A stretch of 44,725 bases of DNA, from the NCBI GenBank assembly GCA_027318865.1, contig DAHVOJ010000011.1, forward strand, positions 1 through 44,725, given 5' to 3'. The translations under genes were made by a program, and so were the position numbers. Below the pieces are notes generated by a model. It made no database searches. It saw nothing but the letters and a program-made list of their open reading frames with translations, and was not told where the DNA came from. Below are positions 1-5,901 of the stretch, one piece after another; position 1 is the first letter of the stretch, and the number at the start of each line of letters is the position of its first letter. The stretch is from a bacterium (GTDB lineage Bacteria > SZUA-79 > Acidulodesulfobacterales > Acidulodesulfobacteraceae).

Positions 1-28
1 TATTTTTGCATTTCTTATAGAAATCTAC

Positions 29-559
29 ATGGTTAGAGGCGGGGGAGATATTACCCTCCCTGAACTCGTTATACAGGTTAAGGCTAAGGGCAGAATCGAA
101 AGATTATTTAAAACGTTTCAGGACAGGCTCGTTAAAGAATTAAAATTAAAAAAAATAAAAACTATGGAAGAAGCCAATACATATATAGAAAAGATATTTC
201 TTCCGCATTATAACGATAAGTTTAAAAAAGAACCGCTGTCGCCGGATTCTTTTTTTTCCAAAACACTGCTTGATTTGGAAAGCATATTCTGCGTAAAGGA
301 AGAAAGAACGGTAGATAATGCAAACTGCGTAAGATGGAACGGCAAAGTGCTTCAAATAGAAAGGCAGGATTTCAGATATTCCTTTGCCAAATGCAAAGTT
401 ATTGTAAATACCCATATAGACGGCAGGATATCAATATCCTACGGCTATAAAACGATAGGCGTTTACGATAAAACAGGAAAACATATTAACCCCCTGCCCC
501 TTAAACATAAAATAAAACGGCAACAAAGCAAGGCTCAAGGGTTGGCGGCAATATGCTGA
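29..559 (+). pseudogene. C-terminal remnant of an ISNCY/IS1202-type transposase
   Basis: This is the C-terminal part of a DDE transposase/integrase of the ISNCY (IS1202-like) group. The run AKGRIERLFKTFQDRLVKEL (residues about 19-38) is the family's hallmark around the last catalytic Glu. It is followed by the conserved block LDLESIFCVKEERTVDNANC (about 82-101) and a small beta-rich C-terminal domain. Full-length members are about 400 aa, so the N-terminal HTH and the first two catalytic Asp residues are missing. The first ~18 residues do not resemble the family, so the frame upstream of codon ~18 is probably disrupted or chimeric; the open frame continues to the window edge and the true start is not visible. 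The IS end lies just downstream at 701-750. The family is recognised by eye. Confidence 0.82.
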
Positions 560-595
560 TTGAAATATACAGCTCAAGCCGCCCTTGAACCTTGC
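528..595 (+). terminator. imperfect inverted repeat at the transposase 3' end
   Basis: GCAAGGCTCAAGGG at 528-541 pairs with the segment ending CCCTTGAACCTTGC at 582-595, with one mismatch, and the outer GGCGG/CCGCC parts can also pair. It straddles the transposase stop codon. It could be a terminator or part of the IS subterminal structure; there is no clear U-tract, so its function is uncertain. Confidence 0.35.
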
Positions 596-977
596 GGCTT
601 GCCGTTTATAATATCAGAAAGGGGCAAAGGGGGTGATGAAGGTTGATTGCGATTATTAATAAAACGTATTAAAAGGCAAAATAATAATACAAAGGATATT
701 ATGACAAATTAAAAGTTAAATTCAATAGACAAATTAAAAGTTGACAACATAAAAATACTTTAGCCTTTATTTTATGGCATAAATGCCGACGCCTTTTCAT
801 GATTTTGTCTAAACAATGTAAATGAATATTTTATTGTCGTTTATGAAAGATTTATTCTTGATTAACATTTATGGATTATAATTATTTTATAAATAATTTT
901 AGCTTGTGAAAACATAGTTCGCTAAAATTAGTCAATTAAATTTAATTTAACTTAATTTAATTAAAAGGAGATTTAAC
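560..977. other. non-coding stretch between the transposase remnant and the Spy-like gene
   Basis: No open frame of interest. It holds one arm of the inverted repeat at the transposase end, the IS terminal repeats at 701-750, then AT-rich sequence that must contain the promoter of the Spy-like gene. No confident -35/-10 pair was identified. An AAAAGGAG ribosome binding site sits about 8 nt before the ATG at 978. Confidence 0.6.
701..750. repeat. IS end with two internal GACAAATTAAAAGTT copies
   Basis: The 15-mer GACAAATTAAAAGTT occurs at 703-717 and again at 728-742, 25 nt apart, followed by GACAACAT. An inverted, imperfect copy of the whole arrangement lies at 44648-44697. Together with the transposase fragment just upstream, this is read as the terminal inverted repeat of the ISNCY-type element, with the IS interior to the left. 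Confidence 0.7.
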
Positions 978-1520
978 ATGAAAAAGTTTAAAATTTTTTT
1001 CTTATTTCTGTTTTTGTTAGCATTTGTTTTTGCCGGAACGTATTTTGCAGGCAAAGTTTCCGCATTTCAAACTATGCAGAAACATAATATCATGCGGCAT
1101 AACTTTATGCGCTGCCGTAAAACGAAAATGGATATGGGAATGTTCAATATTTTTATGCTTAAAAAGAAATTGCATTTGACTAAAAATCAGTTTCATCAAA
1201 TTAGGATAATTAAGCGGCAGGAATTTACGGCTTTTAAGTCAAATATGAGGAACTTTAGAAATCCGCTGCTTTCGGCGATGAAATCGGGAACGTTTAACAA
1301 AAACGTTTTTGTAGCAAATATTACGAATAAAGTTAAAAATATGGCTGAAATCAGGGCGAACTTTCTTGAAAAATTCTCCAACGTTTTGACGCCTGCGCAG
1401 AGAAGCAGGTTTGTATTTCTTATGAAGAAAAAGATTCATAACAGGATTAAACGCCTTGAGTTTATGAAAAAAATGTTAAACAAAAGAATCAAAATGATGA
1501 AAGAAAATTTATCCGAATAA
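978..1520 (+). CDS. Spy/CpxP-family (LTXXQ motif) exported protein
   Basis: A 180-aa basic, Met-rich protein with an N-terminal hydrophobic signal (residues 7-24) and a plausible cleavage site after AGKVSA (~29). The mature part contains two LTXXQ-type motifs, LTKNQ at 67-71 and LTPAQ at 137-141, the signature of the Spy/CpxP periplasmic chaperone and stress-sensor family, which are all-helical dimers that bind unfolded proteins or damp a sensor kinase. Met and His residues at 33-60 could bind metal, which is inference. A strong AAAAGGAG ribosome site precedes the ATG. It is followed by a response regulator on the same strand, matching the frequent pairing of CpxP-like proteins with OmpR-type systems. 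Family call good, exact role unknown. Confidence 0.75.
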   Translation: MKKFKIFFLFLFLLAFVFAGTYFAGKVSAFQTMQKHNIMRHNFMRCRKTKMDMGMFNIFMLKKKLHLTKNQFHQIRIIKRQEFTAFKSNMRNFRNPLLSAMKSGTFNKNVFVANITNKVKNMAEIRANFLEKFSNVLTPAQRSRFVFLMKKKIHNRIKRLEFMKKMLNKRIKMMKENLSE

Positions 1521-1553
1521 TATTTATCGCTATCGCGGTTTAATTTAAATTTT

Positions 1554-1594
1554 GCCGAAGCAGACGAACTATTTTTTAATGCGGCTGCTTCGGC
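1554..1594 (+). terminator. 10-bp inverted repeat between the Spy-like gene and the response regulator
   Basis: GCCGAAGCAG at 1554-1563 pairs perfectly with CTGCTTCGGC at 1585-1594, followed by a T-rich stretch. The 21-nt loop is long for an intrinsic terminator, but it is the only GC-rich hairpin after the gene. Confidence 0.45.
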
Positions 1595-1622
1595 TATTGC
1601 ATTTATTTAATTAATATTTTGA

Positions 1623-1628
1623 TATAAT
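1623..1628 (+). promoter_or_regulatory. -10 box (TATAAT) close to the response-regulator start
   Basis: A consensus TATAAT ends 15 nt before the ATG at 1644 and no Shine-Dalgarno is present between them. A TTGCAT at 1597-1602 is a possible -35 but the spacer would be 20 nt, so the -35 is uncertain. The 5' leader would be only about 9 nt. Confidence 0.4.
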
Positions 1629-1643
1629 GTGCTTTAAACTATT

Positions 1644-2321
1644 ATGACAAAAGTTATAATGATCGAAGACGATAAAGAAATTGCCGGACTCTTAAGAGAA
1701 TATCTTTATAAATTCAATATAGACCTTATAAATTTTGAAAACGCAAACGAAGGACTTAATGCTTTAAAAGAAGACGCTAACAGCTTTGACCTTTTAATTT
1801 TAGATCTGACTTTACCCGAAGCCGACGGATTAGAAATATGTAAATTGGTATCGCAAAAGTATCGCCTGCCTATAATTATTTCTTCGGCGAGAGGCGACTA
1901 TTCCGATATAGTTACCGGCCTTGAAATCGGGGCAGACGATTACGTCGCAAAACCGTACAACCCCAGAGAACTCGTCGCCAGAATAAGAGCCGTAATCAGA
2001 AGAAAAGCGCTGGCAAATAATGACGATTACGGTTTTGAAATAGACGAAAGCAAAATGCTCGTAAAAAAAGACGGCAAAGCCTTAGATTTAACGTCTGCGG
2101 AATACGAACTTTTTTCAATTTTATATAAAAACAGGGGCAACGTTATTACAAGGGACTATATTCTCGAAAATATAAAAACTATGAGTTATGAAAGCATCGA
2201 CAGGACCGTCGACGTTTTAATAGGAAGGATCAGAAAAAAAATAGGGGACGACCCAAGAAATCCCAAATATATTAAATCCATAAGGGGTTACGGATATAAA
2301 TTTTATGAAGATGAAAATTAA
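1644..2321 (+). CDS. OmpR/PhoB-family response regulator
   Basis: A 225-aa two-domain regulator. The receiver domain (1-120) has the acidic pair D9/D10, phospho-acceptor D54 in ILDLTLP, S81 at the Thr/Ser switch and K103 in the AKP motif. The C-terminal winged helix (about 130-223) ends with the typical SIRGYGYKF signature. It binds DNA and activates or represses transcription when phosphorylated. The upstream Spy/CpxP-like gene is the likely target or co-functioning gene, as in Cpx systems. An overlapping ATG at 2311 starts what looks like the partner kinase, but that frame dies after 17 codons. The regulator therefore appears to be an orphan here, depending on another kinase or a small phosphodonor. 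Confidence 0.93.
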   Translation: MTKVIMIEDDKEIAGLLREYLYKFNIDLINFENANEGLNALKEDANSFDLLILDLTLPEADGLEICKLVSQKYRLPIIISSARGDYSDIVTGLEIGADDYVAKPYNPRELVARIRAVIRRKALANNDDYGFEIDESKMLVKKDGKALDLTSAEYELFSILYKNRGNVITRDYILENIKTMSYESIDRTVDVLIGRIRKKIGDDPRNPKYIKSIRGYGYKFYEDEN

Positions 2322-2364
2322 CAGGCGCTCTGTTATGAATTTAATTTTATTATTTTATTTTTAA
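2311..2364 (+). pseudogene. N-terminal stump of a histidine kinase
   Basis: An ATG overlaps the last codons of the response regulator by 11 nt in another frame, the usual translational coupling of a sensor kinase. It encodes 17 residues, MKINRRSVMNLILLFYF: a short basic head, then the beginning of a transmembrane helix, then a stop. A one-base shift at the T-run would extend the hydrophobic stretch as LTIVVCI before another stop. No HisKA or ATPase domain follows; the toxin gene starts on the opposite strand 41 nt later. Read as a decayed or truncated kinase, inferred from position and hydrophobicity only. Confidence 0.45.
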
Positions 2365-2404
2365 CCATCGTTGTCTGTATATAACCTATTTATATTATTA
2401 CAAT

Positions 2405-2878
2405 TTATAACAATTTTTCAAAAACTTCTTCCGGCGTCATTAATGCTGCAAATAAATTGAGTTTACCGGCATCAAAATGGGCATGATGTTTCAAAATAAC
2501 AACCGCTTTTGCTTTTGATGATTTACCGACTTCAATAAACTTTAAAAAACGACAGCCGTCTAACTTTAAACTTTCTGCAATTTTTATTTTCTCGGCGGTA
2601 ACAAATTTGCCTTTTTCTTTTAAAAATTTTAACAGGCAGTCAATACTCTTTTTTTCTAAACCCAATTTATTTAATTTATCGAGATAATCTAAATAAATTC
2701 TATCGTCTACAGCAATATCGAATCTTTCGTCGAATAAATAATCTATAAGCCTTCCGCAGCAACTTTCCGCGTTAACGAGTCCTTCTATAAATACGTCGGA
2801 TTCAATCACGAGCGTAAGGCTATGACTGTTTTCTTTTATTTTCTTATAAAAGAAAGGTAAATCATTCTTTAGCATCAC
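2405..2878 (-). CDS. PIN-domain toxin of a type II toxin-antitoxin pair
   Basis: A 157-aa protein with a PIN-like fold pattern: an N-terminal VIESDVFIEGL strand-helix (24-34) where PIN nucleases have a DTNVF-like motif, a central helical part, a KLDGCRFLKF segment matching the second acidic site, and a C-terminal MTPEEVFEKLL tail typical of this toxin group. PIN toxins are Mg-dependent RNases. The first catalytic Asp appears as Glu26, and the usual GD of the third site looks like KH (near LKHHAHF), so activity may be weakened. It overlaps the upstream Phd/YefM antitoxin gene by 17 nt, the standard coupling of such modules. The context supports the call more than the motif does. Confidence 0.68.
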   Translation of the reverse strand: MMLKNDLPFFYKKIKENSHSLTLVIESDVFIEGLVNAESCCGRLIDYLFDERFDIAVDDRIYLDYLDKLNKLGLEKKSIDCLLKFLKEKGKFVTAEKIKIAESLKLDGCRFLKFIEVGKSSKAKAVVILKHHAHFDAGKLNLFAALMTPEEVFEKLL

Positions 2879-3107
2879 TAATTTTCGTCCCCTTATTTAT
2901 AAACGATTCCCTTAAATTCCTCACGGTATCTTTTAATTTTATTAATTTCCATGAATTAAGCGTTTCGTTTAGAATGCTTTCGTCAATCGGTATCATTAAA
3001 GCAACAGGCTGACCGTTCTGAGTTACGACGATTTCGCCTTCTTTTTTTAGATCCTCAAACACTTTGTTAGTATGTAGCCTGAGGTCGCGTGAAGGAACGA
3101 ATTTCAT
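2862..3107 (-). CDS. Phd/YefM-family antitoxin
   Basis: An 81-aa protein with the Phd/YefM N-terminal DNA-binding fold: FVPSRDLR at 3-10, then GEIVVTQNGQPVALMIP (about 24-40), which is almost diagnostic. The C-terminal half is charged and helical and would wrap the toxin. It precedes and overlaps the PIN-toxin gene, forming a two-gene operon. Such antitoxins repress their own promoter alone and more tightly with toxin. A phased array of TGTTAMA-like heptamers lies 70-130 bp upstream and is a possible operator. A TCTCCTC on the plus strand (GAGGAGA on the coding strand) just upstream of the ATG is a good ribosome site. Confidence 0.88.
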   Translation of the reverse strand: MKFVPSRDLRLHTNKVFEDLKKEGEIVVTQNGQPVALMIPIDESILNETLNSWKLIKLKDTVRNLRESFINKGTKISDAKE

Positions 3108-3178
3108 TAATTATCTCCTCTTGCAAAAAACTCATAGACAGCCTTGAATATTATATATTATTTAATATAACAAACTAA

Positions 3179-3239
3179 TGTTACAATTTTATTACATTTA
3201 TGTTAAATTTATGTTAAATTTTGTTACAGAATTGTTACA
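3179..3239. promoter_or_regulatory. six heptamers phased at one helical turn
   Basis: TGTTACA at 3179, TATTACA at 3190, TGTTAAA at 3201, TGTTAAA at 3212, TGTTACA at 3222 and TGTTACA at 3233: starts 11, 11, 11, 10 and 11 bp apart, so all lie on one face of the helix. The array sits between the divergent antitoxin (start 3107, minus) and fxsA (start 3344, plus). It resembles an operator for cooperative binding; the bound protein is unknown. The spacing is seen directly, the function is inferred. Confidence 0.5.
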
Positions 3240-3308
3240 CTTTTTGAATTTATTCCTATGCCTCGTTCTTTATAATCTTTATAATTTACATTTAAATAGA
3301 ATAATATT

Positions 3309-3337
3309 TTGATTATTCTATGAAATCGTTGTATATT
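3309..3337 (+). promoter_or_regulatory. sigma70-type promoter of fxsA
   Basis: TTGATT at 3309-3314, a 17-nt spacer, then TATATT at 3332-3337. The ATG of fxsA begins only 6 nt later and no Shine-Dalgarno is present, so the transcript would start at or next to the start codon (leaderless). Confidence 0.6.
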
Positions 3338-3343
3338 AAATAA

Positions 3344-3838
3344 ATGGGGTTGCTTGGAAAAATTTTTTTTGCGGTCGTCGCAGATATATTACTAGAAATT
3401 TACGTATTCGTAGAAATAGCGGAAAGACTCGGTTATCTCGCTACCGCGGGACTTTTGATTTTCTTCAGTATCGTCGGTTACATAATAACAAAAAAAATTA
3501 AATATATCGCTTTTCAAAATGCGGTCGCCGATATTTCTAACGGAAAAATTTTAAACAAGAATCTAATCAAATCGATAGCTTATTTTATAGCGGGAATGCT
3601 TTTTTTTATTCCGGGATTTATTACCGATTTCATTGCCGCGCTTTTTTTAATTCCATTTTTAAATTATTATCTAATATATTGGATATTTAAATATTTTAAA
3701 AATAAAATAAAAGGCAATTTTTCAGCTTCTTATTATAATTTCGATAATAATACGACATACGGATATAAAACGGGAGACGAAGACGCCAGCGAAAAACATC
3801 CCGAATTAGAGGACAAATCCGGTTTTAATAAAAATTAG
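3344..3838 (+). CDS. fxsA: FxsA-family inner-membrane protein
   Basis: A 164-aa membrane protein with three or four hydrophobic segments (about 5-28, 32-48, 79-97 and 99-118). Family features include ADILLEIYVFVEIAERLG near the N-terminus with its buried Glu, a GYIITKK turn and the PGFITD motif (~92-97). FxsA overproduction in E. coli relieves exclusion of phage T7 by F plasmid PifA; its normal role is unknown. The last ~40 residues are polar and probably cytoplasmic. It converges on rph, with stop codons 8 nt apart. The start is chosen because it follows directly on a good promoter and because family members begin at the first helix. Confidence 0.85.
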   Translation: MGLLGKIFFAVVADILLEIYVFVEIAERLGYLATAGLLIFFSIVGYIITKKIKYIAFQNAVADISNGKILNKNLIKSIAYFIAGMLFFIPGFITDFIAALFLIPFLNYYLIYWIFKYFKNKIKGNFSASYYNFDNNTTYGYKTGDEDASEKHPELEDKSGFNKN

Positions 3839-3846
3839 CTTATAAC

Positions 3847-4563
3847 TTAGGAAATTGCTTTATTCTGTAGTTCCGTAATTTTTGCAACGGAGGTTTTTGA
3901 AAGTTCGTAAAGTTTTCTAAGGATATCGAATTCTATCGGGGTTTTTTCTGCGCATCCCTGAATTTCTATAATTTTTTGGGAACCGGTAAGTATGAAATTA
4001 AAATCCAATTCTGCCGTCGAATCTTCGGAATAATCGAGATCGACCAAAATTTCTCCGTTTACTATACCGATGCTTATAGCGGCGACGGAATCGTAAAACG
4101 GCATTTTTTCTATTTTTTCCTGTTTAATAATCTTTAAAAATGCAAGATAAGCGGCGACATAAGCCCCCGTTATAGAAGCCGTTCTCGTGCCGCCGTCGGC
4201 GTTTATCACGTCGCAGTCTATAAGAATCGTTATTCCGGGGAAATAGGAAAAATTAATTACCGACCTTAGCGACCTGCCGATTAACCTCTGTATCTCCTGC
4301 GCCCTTCCGTTTACTTTTCCTTTCGACGAATCCCTCGGCATCCTGCTTTGCGCAGACCTCGGAAGCATTGAATATTCGGCGGTAAGCCACCCTTCTTGCT
4401 TGTCTTTCAAAAACGGCGGTACTTTATAATCGACGGAAGCGGTACATATTACCTTAGTATCGCCTGCTTCGACAAGACACGAACCCTCGGCGTATTTCAT
4501 ATAGCCCGGGATAATATTAACAGGTCTCATTTCGTCTGCCGCTCTATTATTATTCCTAATCAT
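3847..4563 (-). CDS. rph: ribonuclease PH
   Basis: A 238-aa phosphate-dependent 3'-5' exoribonuclease that trims tRNA 3' ends, normal length for the family. Visible signatures: RAADEMRPV near the start (residues 7-15), the Arg-rich RNA/phosphate region RAQEIQRLIGRSLR (87-100), GGTRTASITGAYVA (124-137) that binds phosphate, and the acidic DLDYSEDSTAELDFN block carrying catalytic carboxylates. It forms a hexameric ring. It is the last gene of the nusB-tusA-rph segment; its ATG lies 7 nt after the stop of the UGA-containing tusA frame, whose end supplies the AAAGGG ribosome site. Co-transcription is therefore very likely. Confidence 0.96.
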   Translation of the reverse strand: MIRNNNRAADEMRPVNIIPGYMKYAEGSCLVEAGDTKVICTASVDYKVPPFLKDKQEGWLTAEYSMLPRSAQSRMPRDSSKGKVNGRAQEIQRLIGRSLRSVINFSYFPGITILIDCDVINADGGTRTASITGAYVAAYLAFLKIIKQEKIEKMPFYDSVAAISIGIVNGEILVDLDYSEDSTAELDFNFILTGSQKIIEIQGCAEKTPIEFDILRKLYELSKTSVAKITELQNKAIS

Positions 4564-4570
4564 TTTCCCT

Positions 4571-4831
4571 TTATTTTTTCCAATCTTTATTTTTGATAAA
4601 AAATATGTAAAGGTCTTTTAATCTGGCCGCGTTTAGCAATTGCACGCTTATTAAAGAGCATAAAGCGGGTATATCGTTTAACAGAGAATCTTTGTCCGAT
4701 ATAACCGTTAAAACGTCATCCTGCTTCAAAGTTTTAAGTTTATGGACGACCGCCCATACCGGAGGGCCTCAGCAAAGCCCCCTGATGTCGAGTACGTTAA
4801 CGCCGTAATTTAATAGTTGTTTGTTCTCCAT
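4571..4831 (-). CDS. TusA-family sulfur carrier, probable selenoprotein (UGA = Sec21)
   Basis: Reading the UGA at 4769-4771 as selenocysteine gives an 86-aa protein. Residues 14-24 read LDIRGLCUGPP, aligning with the TusA/SirA signature LDxRGLxCPxP so that Sec21 replaces the catalytic Cys, with Cys20 beside it. Downstream LKTLKQDDVLTVISD (32-46), NDIP (52-55) and YIFFIKNK near the end match the rest of the TusA fold, including the hallmark DIP. An AAGGAG ribosome site lies 6 nt before the ATG. The reading frame stays open on both sides of the UGA and ends 7 nt before rph. A SECIS-like hairpin follows the UGA (4741-4758). TusA proteins pass persulfide sulfur; a Sec variant might carry sulfur or selenium or act as a redox protein. 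The alternative is a nonsense mutation, but the conserved 3' part and hairpin argue against it. Confidence 0.8.
4741..4758 (-). promoter_or_regulatory. bacterial SECIS-like hairpin after the tusA UGA
   Basis: On the coding strand UAUGGGC (4758-4752) pairs with GUCCAUA (4747-4741), seven pairs including one G-U, closing a GGUC loop (4751-4748). The loop starts 17 nt after the UGA, and its leading GG-U resembles the SelB-binding loop of E. coli fdhF (GGUCU). Position, stem length and loop G all fit the usual rules for bacterial SECIS elements. Pairing was worked out by hand. Confidence 0.75.
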
Positions 4832-4886
4832 TTTTTACTCCTTCTTAGCTTTTGTTATTTTAAGTTTTTATCTGCCGGATTATAAC

Positions 4887-5348
4887 TTATTTAACCTTTA
4901 CCGCCGCATCTAAAATACCGTTAATAAAAGCCGGGGATTCGTCATTCCCGAATTTTTTCGCAATTTCTATCGCTTCATTCATAACGACGTTTCTTGGGGT
5001 TTCCGGAACAAATAAAATTTCATAAATAGAAAGCCTCAATAAATTTCTATCGACCCGCGACATTCTTTCGAGACTCCAATTTTTCGACACATTTTTTATA
5101 ATGCCGTCTATCTTATCCAAATTAAGTAAAGCGCCTCTAACGATAGAGGAAAAAAAAACGAATATCTGGGCAACGTCCTTCTTTTTGTTTAAATCTTCTT
5201 TCGTTTTTATGAATCCGTCTCTCATAAGACTTTCCGAAGCAAAATCATTATAAAATCTGTTTATTTTATAATCCATATTGCTTATATCCCCGTCTTCCTC
5301 GTATAAAAACTGCAATGCAAGTTCTCTTGCCTTTCTTCTTTTAGTCAT
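4887..5348 (-). CDS. nusB: transcription antitermination factor NusB
   Basis: A 153-aa all-helical RNA-binding protein that joins NusE (S10) on boxA RNA for rRNA antitermination. Seen: the basic N-terminus KRRKARELALQFLYE (residues 3-17) and the conserved C-terminal half with RMSRVDRNLLRLSIYEILF (about 95-113), PRNVVMNEAIEIAKKFG and FINGILDAAVK. Length is slightly above the usual 130-145 because of a longer loop at about 35-60. It sits directly after ribH, as in many proteobacteria, with the UGA-containing tusA gene following after 55 nt. Confidence 0.95.
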   Translation of the reverse strand: MTKRRKARELALQFLYEEDGDISNMDYKINRFYNDFASESLMRDGFIKTKEDLNKKKDVAQIFVFFSSIVRGALLNLDKIDGIIKNVSKNWSLERMSRVDRNLLRLSIYEILFVPETPRNVVMNEAIEIAKKFGNDESPAFINGILDAAVKVK

Positions 5349-5383
5349 ATAGCGTATCGTGCATAGTAAATTAATAGTTTAAT

Positions 5384-5863
5384 TCAACTCTTCTTAATTT
5401 TTGCGTAAAGGCTTGCCATTTCTACGGCGGACATTGCCGCATCGAAACCTTTATTCCCCATTTTAGTGCCGGCGCGCGATATCGCCTGTTCGATAGATTC
5501 TGCCGTTATAATCCCGTAACTTACCGGAACGTTATAATGAATCGAAAGTTCGGAAATTAATTTCGTGACTTGATTAGACAACAGGTCAAAATGGGAGGTT
5601 TCGCCCCTTATCAGCGTCCCGAGACAGATTACCGCATCGTATTTTTTTGTTTCCAACAGCATTTTCACCGCCATTGGAAGTTCAAACGCTCCCGGAACTT
5701 TTACGACCGATACGTTATCCTCGACAGCCCCCGCCCTCTTCAAGTAATCCAATGCGCCGTCCAGCAGTTTGCCGTTAATAAAATCGTTAAATCTCGATAT
5801 AACTATGCCGAATCTAAAACCGGCGGCTTTAAGCTCGCCTTCTATTAAATTAAAATTACCCAT
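5384..5863 (-). CDS. ribH: 6,7-dimethyl-8-ribityllumazine synthase
   Basis: A 159-aa lumazine synthase, which condenses 5-amino-6-ribitylaminouracil with 3,4-dihydroxybutanone 4-phosphate in the penultimate riboflavin step. Motifs: SRFN at 23-26, VPGAFELP at 57-64, GTLIRGETSHFD at 82-93 with catalytic His91, and the final KGFDAAMSAVEMA helix. Length is normal. Expected to form pentamers or 60-mer shells. It lies between ribBA and nusB in the continuous riboflavin gene run; the 35-nt gap to nusB suggests one transcript. Confidence 0.97.
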   Translation of the reverse strand: MGNFNLIEGELKAAGFRFGIVISRFNDFINGKLLDGALDYLKRAGAVEDNVSVVKVPGAFELPMAVKMLLETKKYDAVICLGTLIRGETSHFDLLSNQVTKLISELSIHYNVPVSYGIITAESIEQAISRAGTKMGNKGFDAAMSAVEMASLYAKIKKS

Positions 5864-5901
5864 TTCACGCTCCCGCTAATTTAATTTTAATTTTTATTTT
5901 A

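Noticed and set aside
560-977. Small genes in the gap downstream of the transposase remnant
   Set aside because: No frame with a ribosome site and plausible composition was found.
4769-4771. UGA as a simple nonsense mutation in tusA
   Set aside because: The downstream frame keeps the conserved NDIP and FFIKNK features, and the hairpin fits a SECIS. Kept only as the alternative to the selenoprotein reading.
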